The notes under the pieces are model-generated. The model was not told the DNA's origin. It made no database searches and saw only the letters and a list, made by a program, of their open reading frames with translations. The translations under genes and the position numbers were made by a program. From NCBI RefSeq assembly GCF_029051645.1, contig NZ_JAACFS010000004.1, positions 62,001-126,000 of the forward strand: DNA of 64,000 nt. The letters are read 5' to 3'. Shown in pieces: positions 1-8,034 of this stretch. The stretch's first letter is position 1. Every line of letters begins with the position of its first letter. This DNA comes from Bradyrhizobium sp. CSA112. GTDB taxonomy: Bacteria > Pseudomonadota > Alphaproteobacteria > Rhizobiales > Xanthobacteraceae.

Positions 1-886
1 CGGCAATGAACACGATCCGCACCCGCGGCACCCGGGCCGCCAGTACCCCGGCCGCCAGCGCCCCGCCCGGCGCCAACGTCGCGCGCCCGCCGGCGAGCTG
101 AAACACCATCAACCGGCCGGGCTGCTCCACCGTCTCGAACAATCCCTTCGCTCGAGCGAGCTTCGGCGCCAGACGACCGATCGCTTGCTGCAACCGGGGA
201 AGCGACACCGGCCGTTCCGACGTCCAGCTCAGCGTCTCGAACCGGTCAGCCGCCGGCCGTTGCGGCCTTATCTCGCGCGGCGTCGGCACGCGGTCCACGT
301 CCGCGGGGAACAGCAGCGCTGCGGGGACTTCGCCATGCAGAGCATCGACCACCACCGCGGCCGGACGCAGCGCCCGGACAGTATCGCGCAACTGTGCGCG
401 CCCCACCGCATCCACCAGATCCACCTTGCTGAAGGCCACCACATCGGCCGTCCGGAGCTGAGAGCGCAGCAACGCGTCGTTCAACGTCTCTGCCGGTGTC
501 GTCGCGTCCACTACGCACAGCACCGTTTCCAGCGGCGCCTCCCGCCAGATCAGGGGATCCATCAGGTTGCGCACAATATCCGAGGGATCGGCGATCCCGC
601 TGGTTTCGATCACGATGAACTCCGGCCGCGGATCACGCCGCAGCAGGGCGGCGAGCGTGCGCAACAGATCGCCTTCCAGCGAGCAACAGATGCAGCCATT
701 GCTTAGGCTGACCACCCCATCGCTGGCGCCCGCGATCAGCTCCGCATCGATGTTGATCGCGCCGAAATCGTTGACCACGGCGGCAATCCGCCGCCCCTCC
801 GCATGCACCAGCAGGTGGTTCACGACCGTGGTCTTGCCCGCCCCGAGGAAGCCGGTCACCAGCAGGATCGGAACCGGCACAATCAA
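1..886 (-). CDS. CobW/G3E-family GTP-binding metallochaperone, 3' end beyond the window
   Basis: This frame reads as a P-loop GTPase of the CobW/YjiA/ZNG1 group, which handles metal (Zn or Co) delivery using GTP. Visible near the N-terminus are the Walker A motif GFLGAGKTT at about residues 12-20 and the group's metal-binding motif in SNGCICCSL. ETSGIADP and SKVDLVD (G4-type) follow. The gene is open to the left edge, so the C-terminal domain is incomplete. No ATG is available. The start is probably TTG at 886, which overlaps the TGA of the upstream deacylase; GTG at 880 is an alternative. The overlap implies co-transcription with the deacylase. Whether it supplies metal to that metalloenzyme is inference from position only. 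Confidence 0.85.
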   Translation of the reverse strand, partial: MIVPVPILLVTGFLGAGKTTVVNHLLVHAEGRRIAAVVNDFGAINIDAELIAGASDGVVSLSNGCICCSLEGDLLRTLAALLRRDPRPEFIVIETSGIADPSDIVRNLMDPLIWREAPLETVLCVVDATTPAETLNDALLRSQLRTADVVAFSKVDLVDAVGRAQLRDTVRALRPAAVVVDALHGEVPAALLFPADVDRVPTPREIRPQRPAADRFETLSWTSERPVSLPRLQQAIGRLAPKLARAKGLFETVEQPGRLMVFQLAGGRATLAPGGALAAGVLAARVPRVRIVFIA

Positions 887-2373
887 CTCTCTGCAACGGA
901 CCGGCGCACCGGCCGGCCGGGCCTCGCCGCCACATCCAGCACACCATCTGATATCAGCGGCCGGCCGCTGACCACCAGATGCCGTACCCCCTCTGACGGG
1001 CGGTTCATCGCCGAGAAAGTCGCCCGGTCGGTCAGCGCCTCGAAATCGAACACGACAATGTCGGCATCCGCACCCACCTGCAGCCTTCCCTTGGTGCGCA
1101 TGGCGGGTGTGCTGCGGGAAAGGATCTCCGCCGGGATCAGGGCGCATTTGCGGACGCCTTCCAAGAGCGATAGCGCCTTGCGCTCACGCACCCACTCGCG
1201 GATGAAACGGGTGAAGCAACCCGCTGAGCGCGGATGCGAGGTGGCATCGTCCGGCAGCGGCCAGGTGTCGCCGGTATAAACGCTGCCGTCCGACAGCGTC
1301 CAGGGCATCGCGTCGGACGCAATCGCGCCGCCCGGATACAGCACCGAGATGTCCAGGAGGTCGCGGTGATGCGGATTGTTGTCCGTATCCAGGATATGCC
1401 ACAGCACCAGCGTAGAGGGCTCCTCGGCCTGTGCCGCCAGCAGCTCCTTCCGGTCGCGGAAGCGCCGCCCGTCGGTTACCCGCTGCACGGAATCATAGCC
1501 GGTGCCATTGCGCGCCTCGAACTCGGGATCGCCAAAGAAGGCCGCCGCCAGCACGGTAGAACCTGTGCCATATGGATAGGCCTCCACCGTGATCGGCAGG
1601 CCCTGCGCCTGGGCCTTGGCCACCAGCGCGGCGCAACGCTCCACGTCCGTCTTGCTGGAAGAGTTGAAGTGGCAGATGTGCATGTGCGCGCCGGTGGCGC
1701 CCGCATAGCCGATCAGGCGGATATAGGCCTCGGCGGCGCTTTCGGGGTCGATCCGGGACATGTAGGCGACGTGGGTGAAGGTCGCTACATCGTGCGCCGC
1801 CGCCAGTTGGCACACCGCGGTCAGCTCCTGCACCCCGGCGCCCGGTGCATAGGCGTTGAGGATGCCGATGCCGATGCCGCCCTCGTTCAGTCCGTTTGCA
1901 AGGCGGTCGAGGATGCCGGCCACCTCGGCGTCGCTGGCCACGTTGTCGATCCAGCGGCGATCGCGCATGGCATTGCCGAACGCCTCCAGCGAGCTTTCCG
2001 CGTTGGAGCCGGTCATCGCGCCGATGCGCGCGAAGGCCCAGTTGGCGGCGGCGCCGTAGTTCAGCACGCGTCCCTGAGCGGCCTGGCGCAGATACCAGGA
2101 TGCGACCGGCAATACTCCGGCCTCAAGGTCGAGCGTCGTCGTCACCCCGTCGAACGCCTGCATGCGGTCGGCCGGGATCGACTGGCCGTGGGCATGCAGG
2201 TCGATGAAGCCGGGAGCCACCACCAGCCCGGTCGCGTCGATCACCCGTTCGGCGCCGCCGAGCCCGGTGCCGACAGCGGAGATCTGGCCATCCAGCACCG
2301 CCACATCGCCAATGGCGTCCATCCCGCTTGCCGGATCCACCACCCGGCCGCCACTGATTACCAAGCCACCCAT
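883..2373 (-). CDS. N-acyl-D-amino-acid deacylase / amidohydrolase
   Basis: A 496-residue amidohydrolase-superfamily enzyme of the D-aminoacylase type, expected to hydrolyse N-acyl-D-amino acids in the cytoplasm. The N-terminus has the small beta-sandwich typical of the family (VISGGRVVDP), then the metal-binding HxH in DLHAHGQS at about residue 60. Later come candidate ligands in THVAYMSR, HICHFNSS and the catalytic-Asp region ASDAMPW. The C-terminus returns to the sandwich (GADADIVVFD). The start was set at ATG 2373, not the longer open frame, because GAGGAG lies about 9 bases upstream and the family begins with this strand. The stop overlaps the start of the CobW-type GTPase. The exact acyl or amino-acid specificity cannot be read from the sequence. 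Confidence 0.85.
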   Translation of the reverse strand: MGGLVISGGRVVDPASGMDAIGDVAVLDGQISAVGTGLGGAERVIDATGLVVAPGFIDLHAHGQSIPADRMQAFDGVTTTLDLEAGVLPVASWYLRQAAQGRVLNYGAAANWAFARIGAMTGSNAESSLEAFGNAMRDRRWIDNVASDAEVAGILDRLANGLNEGGIGIGILNAYAPGAGVQELTAVCQLAAAHDVATFTHVAYMSRIDPESAAEAYIRLIGYAGATGAHMHICHFNSSSKTDVERCAALVAKAQAQGLPITVEAYPYGTGSTVLAAAFFGDPEFEARNGTGYDSVQRVTDGRRFRDRKELLAAQAEEPSTLVLWHILDTDNNPHHRDLLDISVLYPGGAIASDAMPWTLSDGSVYTGDTWPLPDDATSHPRSAGCFTRFIREWVRERKALSLLEGVRKCALIPAEILSRSTPAMRTKGRLQVGADADIVVFDFEALTDRATFSAMNRPSEGVRHLVVSGRPLISDGVLDVAARPGRPVRRSVAES

Positions 2374-2508
2374 ATCGCCACTCCTCAACGCAAAAACTTC
2401 AGGTCCGGCAAGGCCGGCAGCAGCTCGGCAGGCACGTAGACCGAACCGTCTCGACTCCAATAGAGGCAGATTTTCGGACCGACGACCACCTCCGCCGACG
2501 CTGACGCA

Positions 2509-2853
2509 TTATGCGAGAAGCCTCACGCTGCGCCGGCTGATCCGGCGCGACACGAATATTCGCCCGGGCATTTCCGTCCGGCGGCGTGAGTTGCTCGATG
2601 CGTCAATCGCCAACCAGCTAAAGACGCACGTTGAGTGTACGCGCCGAAGCGCAGCGCTCCAGCCTCCCATATTTTCGAACGCGGCCTGACTGTCGTAACT
2701 ACCGATCAATCGTGCACCCCGCGGGACCAGTAGGAATTTTCCGATCGAGGTGTCATAGACATGCTCGGTCACCTGCGCCGTTCCCTGGCCGGGCAGATCG
2801 GATTGGATGTCTGTGAGGGGCGCGGCTGGAATTACAATCCCTCGCTCTTGCAT
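2509..2853 (-). pseudogene. trbI: Fragment of conjugal transfer protein TrbI (VirB10-like)
   Basis: About 60 residues of this frame (roughly 2853 down to 2662) match the conserved middle of TrbI, the VirB10-type inner-to-outer membrane scaffold of conjugative type IV secretion. Recognisable segments are VIPAAPLTDIQSDLPGQ, TAQVTEHVYD, GKFLLVPRGARLIG and YDSQAAF. After AAF the frame stops resembling the family. The N-terminal membrane anchor and the C-terminal beta-barrel are missing, and no other trb gene is nearby. It is a relic of a conjugative element. TrbI assignment is from recall of the family motif order, not a search. Confidence 0.7.
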
Positions 2854-2867
2854 GATGGTTGTGGCTG

Positions 2868-3224
2868 ATGCGTCGCGTTTACCTTGTTCTCGGCTTTATC
2901 TTCATCGCGCTCGGCTTTGTCGGCGCATTCTTGCCGGTGCTCCCGACGACGCCATTCCTTATCATCGCGACGACCTGCTTCGCACGATCGTCTCCGCGGC
3001 TCGAAAACTGGCTTGTCTCCCATCCTCGCTTCGGGCCGACGCTGCGTGCGTGGCGCGAGCGCGGCGCGATCCCTCTGAGAGCGAAACTGCTGGCCCTTGC
3101 GGGCATAAGCGCCGGATTCCTGCTGTTCTGGATCGGAAGCGCGCCGGGCCCGATCCTGATGGCAAGCGTCGGCACACTCATGCTTGCGGGTCTGGTCTAT
3201 GTCTTCACCAGACCGTCGACTTGA
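2868..3224 (+). CDS. DUF454 (YbaN-like) inner-membrane protein
   Basis: A 118-residue membrane protein of the DUF454/YbaN family, function unknown. The first helix starts immediately (YLVLGFIFIALGFVGAFLP) and is followed by the family signature LPTTPFLIIATTCFARSSPR and LENWLVSHPRFGP. Two more hydrophobic helices close the protein. The start is ATG 2868; a TTG nine bases earlier would only add three residues. It begins just beyond the 5' end of the TrbI relic on the other strand and appears to be a single-gene unit. Confidence 0.8.
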   Translation: MRRVYLVLGFIFIALGFVGAFLPVLPTTPFLIIATTCFARSSPRLENWLVSHPRFGPTLRAWRERGAIPLRAKLLALAGISAGFLLFWIGSAPGPILMASVGTLMLAGLVYVFTRPST

Positions 3225-3620
3225 CGGCACCGCGCATTGAGCTGCTCGGCCATCGGAAGCACGAGATAGATCGGTGATCGTCGTGCACGATCGCGAGCTG
3301 AGTATCATTGGTGCAAATAGCTAAGTCCTGTGCGAGCAGCACAAGGGCGCACATACGACCGGCAATCGCCCGTGAACCAGGAATGGAACCCTCTGGAACC
3401 CATCGCGCAGGACGGCTGGCCTTGGAATGGAAAGGCCATCGTGCTTGCCGATCCACCGGACTTCCGCGAGGATGTTGAAGCATTGGTCGGCAAACGAACC
3501 CGGAACTGGTCCTGGAGACGATGAGAGGCGGATGAAGACATCCGCCTCACCGTACAGAATCCCGACCATGCAGCTTCTCTGTCTTCCCGGCACCAGCTCG
3601 CTCTTGCACGAGGCGACACC
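3225..3620. other. Intergenic stretch with no convincing gene
   Basis: About 395 bases between the DUF454 gene and the methyltransferase. A 64-codon frame at 3330-3524 (plus) and a 90-codon frame on the minus strand are open, but neither resembles a family I recognise and neither has a good ribosome binding site. It may be decayed sequence. Confidence 0.4.
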
Positions 3621-4421
3621 ATGCCCTCACCTGTTTCGCAGACCTTGATCGACGCTGCGCACGCCTATGAGGCGCTGTTCGTTCCGGCACTCTTTCAGCA
3701 ATGGGCGCCGATGATGGCAGATGCCGCCAAGATCGAAAGCGGCGATCGCGTTCTGGACGTTGCCTGCGGCACCGGAGTTCTGGCGCGCGAGGCGGCAAGG
3801 CGAACCGGACGATCCAGCAGTGTCGCCGCGCTCGATCCAAACGCAGGAATGCTGGCGGTGGCGCGAAGCCTCGCGCCCGGCATTGATTGGCGGGATGGAG
3901 CGGCCGAGGCGCTGCCGTTTCCGGATCGTTCGTTTGATGTCGTTGTGTGTCAATTCGGCCTGATGTTCTTTTCGGATCGCGACAAGGCGATCCGGGAGAT
4001 GCTGCGCGTGATGGTCCCTGGCGGCAGGTGCGCGGTCGCAGTTTGGGATGCCATCGAAAACGCCCCCGCATTCGCTGCCCTCGTGGGCCTGCTGGACCAC
4101 GTTGCCGGAAGGACCGCCGGTGACGCGCTTCGCGCGCCGTTTGCGCTCGGCGACAGGCAGGTGCTCGCCACGTTGTTCAAGGGCGCCGGGGCCAGCTCGA
4201 TAAATCTCACGACCTGTAACGGCGCGGCGCGGTTCCCCAACATGCGCGAGTTTGTAGAGGCCGAACTCAGGGGATGGTTACCCGTCATGGGAGTCGTGCT
4301 ACCGGAGTCGCAGATCGATCGTATCCTGGCAGAGGCGGAAACAATCCTCGCTCGCTATGTCACGGCCGATGGACTTGCGTTCGACATATCCGCGCATCTC
4401 GCAACCTGCAGGCGACCTTAG
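3621..4421 (+). CDS. SAM-dependent class I methyltransferase
   Basis: A 266-residue methyltransferase of the UbiE/Methyltransf_11 type. Motif I is VLDVACGTGVLAREA at about residues 45-59, the acidic ribose-binding residue is in AALDPNAGM, and motif II/III is FPDRSFDVVVCQFGLMFF followed by EMLRVMVPGG. The substrate cannot be inferred; such stand-alone enzymes modify small metabolites. ATG 3621 is the only sensible start, with a weak GAGG upstream. The gene faces the TRAP operon convergently and has no partner. Confidence 0.8.
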   Translation: MPSPVSQTLIDAAHAYEALFVPALFQQWAPMMADAAKIESGDRVLDVACGTGVLAREAARRTGRSSSVAALDPNAGMLAVARSLAPGIDWRDGAAEALPFPDRSFDVVVCQFGLMFFSDRDKAIREMLRVMVPGGRCAVAVWDAIENAPAFAALVGLLDHVAGRTAGDALRAPFALGDRQVLATLFKGAGASSINLTTCNGAARFPNMREFVEAELRGWLPVMGVVLPESQIDRILAEAETILARYVTADGLAFDISAHLATCRRP

Positions 4422-4546
4422 GTCGCGGAGGGTCGCGCTTCGACACCAGGAGCAATCCGGAAGGAGCGGACCATGTCAGTCCAACTCAAGCCTCGTACAA
4501 GCGACGTAAACGGCAGGCTTTGCCGACCTAATCGGCCTACGCCCCA

Positions 4547-5971
4547 CTACTTCTTTTTTGGTGTCAGCCAATCTTCGTCTTCGAGACCCGGTGCCCGCTT
4601 CTGCTGTTCCAGGATTTTCTTGTACTCCTCGGGGATGACCTGGCTGCGGGATGCCTCGTTCAGCGTCTGCGGGAACCAGGTCGCAATGCCGGGGAAGGCG
4701 ATCATCAGCCCAACGCAGATCACCTGCAGAATCATGAACTGGAACATGCCGGCGTAGATCGTTGCGAGACTCCAGCCCTTGACCACCTGTTTGAGATAAT
4801 ACGCTGACATGGCGACCGGCGGCGACAGGAAGGCGGTCTGCAGCACCACCGCAACCAATGCGCCGAACCATATGAGGTCGATGCCCATGCCCTTCACGAC
4901 GGGGTAGAAGATCGGCAGGAATACCAGGATGATGGCCGGCCACTCAAACGGCCAACCCAGCAGAAAAATGAGCAACAGCACGACAATCAGCATGAGGCTG
5001 GGCGGCAACTGGAGACCGAGCATCGTCTCGGTGATCCAGTTCGCCGAGCCGAGGCGAGCGAACACCGCACCGAAAATGTTCGACGTGACCGCCAGCAGCA
5101 GCACCATGCTCGACGTCGCCATCGTCGAGATCATCGCCCGTTGCAGTCCGCCGAGTGAGAACCTGCCATATGCGACGGCCAGGATAAGCGCGCCGACGCT
5201 GCCGATGCCGGCGGCCTCCGTCGGCGTTGCAAGACCCCCGATGATCGAACCGAGCGTCGCCGTGATGAGCCCGAGCAGGGGCAGCGTGCCGATGATCACC
5301 TCGCGCGCAATGTACCCCGCCGAGTAGATCCGCTCGTCCATTGGCACCGGCGGCCCGAGTTTGGGGTTCAAGAGGGAGCGGCCCATCAGATAGGCGATGT
5401 ACATGCCGGCCAGCAGGAAACCCGGCCCGAAGGCTGCAGCATAGAGATCGGCGACCGACACCCCGAGCACCGGCCCCATCACGATCAGCATTACCGACGG
5501 GGGAATGAGAATGCCGAGCGTGCCGCCCGCAGTGATGGTGCCCGCTGAAAGCTTCGCGTCATAACCCGCCTTCGTCATGATCGGCGAGGCCATGATGCCA
5601 AGAACGGTGACGGCTGCGCCGACGATGCCCGTCGCCATCGCGAACACGGCCGAGGTCAGGATGACGACGAGGAAGAGTGCGCCGCGCACCGGCGCAAGCA
5701 GCATGCGGAATGCCCTAAAAAGGCGCTCCATGAGGCCGGCCTGCTCGGTGATGAAGCCCATGAAGATGAACAGCGGTACGGCGGCCAGGAGCTCCTCCTT
5801 CATCAGGCCGATGGTCTGGAAGTAGGCAAGGTCGAACACCGTCGCGCCCATGCCGACGTAGCCGAACGCAAAGGCGAGAAACAGCAGCGTGAACGAGATC
5901 GGCACGCCGATGAAGATCGCTCCGAGCAGCACCAGAAGCATGATGAGGCCGATGAGCGCTTCTGCGGTCAT
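4547..5971 (-). CDS. dctM: TRAP transporter large membrane subunit (DctM)
   Basis: A 474-residue, highly hydrophobic protein matching the DctM/TRAP large permease, which uses an ion gradient to import organic acids delivered by a binding protein. It starts with MTAEALIGLIMLLVLLGAIF and shows family blocks such as GVPISFTLLFLAFAF, FIFMGFITEQAGL, GTITAGGTLGILIPPSV and ATPTEAAGIG. Roughly 12 or more membrane segments are visible. It overlaps the stop of dctQ by four bases, so the two are translationally coupled. The C-terminal tail is hydrophilic and lysine-rich. Confidence 0.92.
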   Translation of the reverse strand: MTAEALIGLIMLLVLLGAIFIGVPISFTLLFLAFAFGYVGMGATVFDLAYFQTIGLMKEELLAAVPLFIFMGFITEQAGLMERLFRAFRMLLAPVRGALFLVVILTSAVFAMATGIVGAAVTVLGIMASPIMTKAGYDAKLSAGTITAGGTLGILIPPSVMLIVMGPVLGVSVADLYAAAFGPGFLLAGMYIAYLMGRSLLNPKLGPPVPMDERIYSAGYIAREVIIGTLPLLGLITATLGSIIGGLATPTEAAGIGSVGALILAVAYGRFSLGGLQRAMISTMATSSMVLLLAVTSNIFGAVFARLGSANWITETMLGLQLPPSLMLIVVLLLIFLLGWPFEWPAIILVFLPIFYPVVKGMGIDLIWFGALVAVVLQTAFLSPPVAMSAYYLKQVVKGWSLATIYAGMFQFMILQVICVGLMIAFPGIATWFPQTLNEASRSQVIPEEYKKILEQQKRAPGLEDEDWLTPKKK

Positions 5972-6531
5972 ATCTCGACCTTCTCCTTGTGCTCAAGCTC
6001 GACGCCGGTGCGCACCATGTAGATGCTCTTGATCAACTCGGACACGCCCTGGATCAGCAGCAAAAGGCAGGCGAGCGGCACGACGAACTTGAACGGCCAC
6101 AGCACCGGCCGCCACGGTGTCTGATCCGACATTTCGTTGATCTGCCAGGAATAATGAAACTCGTTCCAGCTAATCAGCAACAGCATGATCAGGCTCGGGA
6201 AGAAGAAGACGATATAGGAGATCGTGTCGATCAGGCCCTTCCTGCGGATGGAGAACTTCTCCCAGAAGAAGTCGGTGCGGATGTGAGCGCCCTTGTGCAG
6301 CGCGTAAGCGGCGCCGAGCATGAACAGCGAGCCGTAGAGCATGTAGGTTGCGTCGTAGGCCCATATGGTCGGCGCGTTGAACAGGTAGCGCGCTCCTACC
6401 TCGTAGGCGACGGCCAGAACCAGCGGCACCGCCAGCCACGAAATGACCGTGCCGGTCCGATCCGTGAAGCCGTCGATGATCCGGATTATGGCCAGCAGCG
6501 CCGGCGACTGTCTGTCTGTTATCTCAGCCAT
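5968..6531 (-). CDS. dctQ: TRAP transporter small membrane subunit (DctQ)
   Basis: A 187-residue protein with four hydrophobic helices, the size and layout of the DctQ subunit that partners DctM in the inner membrane. Family-like features are ISWLAVPLVLAVAYEVGARYLFNAPTIW near the N-terminus, AAYALHKGAHIRTDFFWE in the middle and a final helix followed by a charged tail. The start is ATG 6531, preceded by a strong purine-rich GGGGGAGGG. A longer frame upstream is open but lacks hydrophobic or family content. It lies 98 bases after dctP. Confidence 0.9.
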   Translation of the reverse strand: MAEITDRQSPALLAIIRIIDGFTDRTGTVISWLAVPLVLAVAYEVGARYLFNAPTIWAYDATYMLYGSLFMLGAAYALHKGAHIRTDFFWEKFSIRRKGLIDTISYIVFFFPSLIMLLLISWNEFHYSWQINEMSDQTPWRPVLWPFKFVVPLACLLLLIQGVSELIKSIYMVRTGVELEHKEKVEI

Positions 6532-6629
6532 CCCTCCCCCTACCGCCGACCGTTCGCGCCTTGCGGCGCGATGCGGGCCGGCCGCGTGCGAATGGAGGGC
6601 GGCCGAACCGGCCGCCCTCGGACGACGCC

Positions 6630-7736
6630 CTATTTCTCGACGGGGAAGTAGTAGTTCGCCATGAAGGAGTATGGCGGGAAATAGGACCGCTTGTACGGCA
6701 CCACAGCGCTGGCATAGGCCTTCTGCGAGTCGTGCACCTTCTTGAAGAATGGGTTCTTGGCGCCCTCGGCCGCCGCGATCTCGTCCCACTTCTTGATGAA
6801 GGTCAGCAGGATCTCGGTCGGCGTACGCAGGATCTGTACGCCGTGTTTCTGCTGCATCTCAGTCAACGCATCGGCGTTCTGGCGCTGCCACTTGGTCCAC
6901 CAGACGAGGAATGTCTCGTTGGCCGCCGACTTGATGATCTCCTGGTGCTGCGGGCTGAGCTCTTTCCACACATCGCCGTTGATCACGATTTCGCCGACCG
7001 TCACGTTCTCATGCAGGCCGGGCGAATAGTGGTACTTCCAGACGTTGTGGAAGCCGAGCTGCATGTCCTCGATGCCGCCGACCCATTCCGCGCAATCGAT
7101 CACGCCGCGCTGTGCGGAGGGAATGATCTCGCCGCCCGGCATGTTGACCACCGTGAAGCCGAGCGCCTGCCAGACTTCGCCGGCCATGCCGGTCTGGCGG
7201 CATTTCATGCCCTTCATGTCCTCGACCGTCTGGATCGGCTTCTTGAACCAGCCGAAAGCCTGCGGCCCTGCAGGCAGGATGGGGAATACGACGACGTTGA
7301 GCTTGAGCTCCTTCTGATAAAACTCGTTGTACAGATCGAGGCCGCCGCCGTGATAGAACCAGCCCATCACGTCCATGTAGTCCATGCCGAACGTTCCGCC
7401 GGGACCGCCGGTGAACAGGATCGCGGTCTTGTTCTTGCCGGTCCAGTAGCCGGCCCAAGCATGCGCGCCGTCGAGCACCTTCTTGTGGGTCGCGTCCAGC
7501 ACCTCGAAGGCCGGCACGACCTGGCCGGCGGGCATCGCCTCGATCTTCAACGTGCCGGCCGACAGCTTGTTCACCCGCTCGGCGAAGTAGGTGAAGTTAT
7601 CATAGAGCGTGAGCGACGCCGGCCATGTGGCCTGCATCTTCAGCACCTTCGTCTGTGCCAGGACAGCAGTAGTGGATCCGAAAAACGCCGATACCATCAG
7701 GGCAACGGCGATTGATCCCAGAAACAAACGTTTCAT
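6630..7736 (-). CDS. dctP: TRAP transporter periplasmic substrate-binding protein (DctP/TakP type)
   Basis: A 368-residue exported protein, first gene of the TRAP operon. The signal peptide is MKRLFLGSIAVALMVSAFFG with cleavage likely after AVLAQ. The mature part carries TRAP solute-receptor features: WPASLTLYDNFTYFAERVN, the conserved Arg in KCRQTGMAGEVWQ, GGEIIPSAQRGVIDCAEW and HNVWKYHYSPGL. This pattern is closest to the 2-oxo-acid/lactate-type receptors (TakP), so a keto or hydroxy acid is a reasonable ligand guess, not more. ATG 7736 has AGGAGAGG upstream. Confidence 0.9.
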   Translation of the reverse strand: MKRLFLGSIAVALMVSAFFGSTTAVLAQTKVLKMQATWPASLTLYDNFTYFAERVNKLSAGTLKIEAMPAGQVVPAFEVLDATHKKVLDGAHAWAGYWTGKNKTAILFTGGPGGTFGMDYMDVMGWFYHGGGLDLYNEFYQKELKLNVVVFPILPAGPQAFGWFKKPIQTVEDMKGMKCRQTGMAGEVWQALGFTVVNMPGGEIIPSAQRGVIDCAEWVGGIEDMQLGFHNVWKYHYSPGLHENVTVGEIVINGDVWKELSPQHQEIIKSAANETFLVWWTKWQRQNADALTEMQQKHGVQILRTPTEILLTFIKKWDEIAAAEGAKNPFFKKVHDSQKAYASAVVPYKRSYFPPYSFMANYYFPVEK

Positions 7737-8034
7737 GAGTCCTCTCCTCCCTTTGACGACGGGACCATGGCGATCGTTTTCTTCGTTTTTTTGCCGCGCT
7801 TGGTCTCGAAACCAAGTCTGCCACCATCCCGACAAATTGTCATCTTGCTTTCTGGCCGCAGCAGGCGCCGACAGGCTGCTGGCTGCGTGGCGCGATTTTG
7901 GCGCGGGGTCGCACCGACGAATTCACCGCTGCTTGTTGCACCGCGGCGTGTGGCGAAAAGCTCGGCCTGCTCCATCCCCGGCATTGGGGCTGCTCCCGAA
8001 TTGCCGATACAGCTCCTTTCCGTTCGGGCCTAAA
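7737..8034. other. Intergenic region upstream of the TRAP operon
   Basis: About 300 bases between dctP and the stop of the UPF0182 gene. It should hold the TRAP promoter and the UPF0182 terminator. I see no clear operator, hairpin with T-tract or RNA gene in it. Confidence 0.4.

Noticed and set aside
246..518. Minus-strand frame of 90 codons inside the first gene
   Set aside because: It is the wrong frame of the CobW-type gene; the real frame has Walker A and CxCC motifs.
1234..2439. Plus-strand 401-codon frame
   Set aside because: It is antisense to the deacylase and lacks any family pattern; GC-rich antisense frames stay open by codon bias.
4473..4757. Plus-strand frame with a strong GGAAGGAG site
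   Set aside because: The ribosome site is good, but the frame runs antisense into dctM after 25 codons and resembles nothing. A truncated gene start is possible but unsupported.
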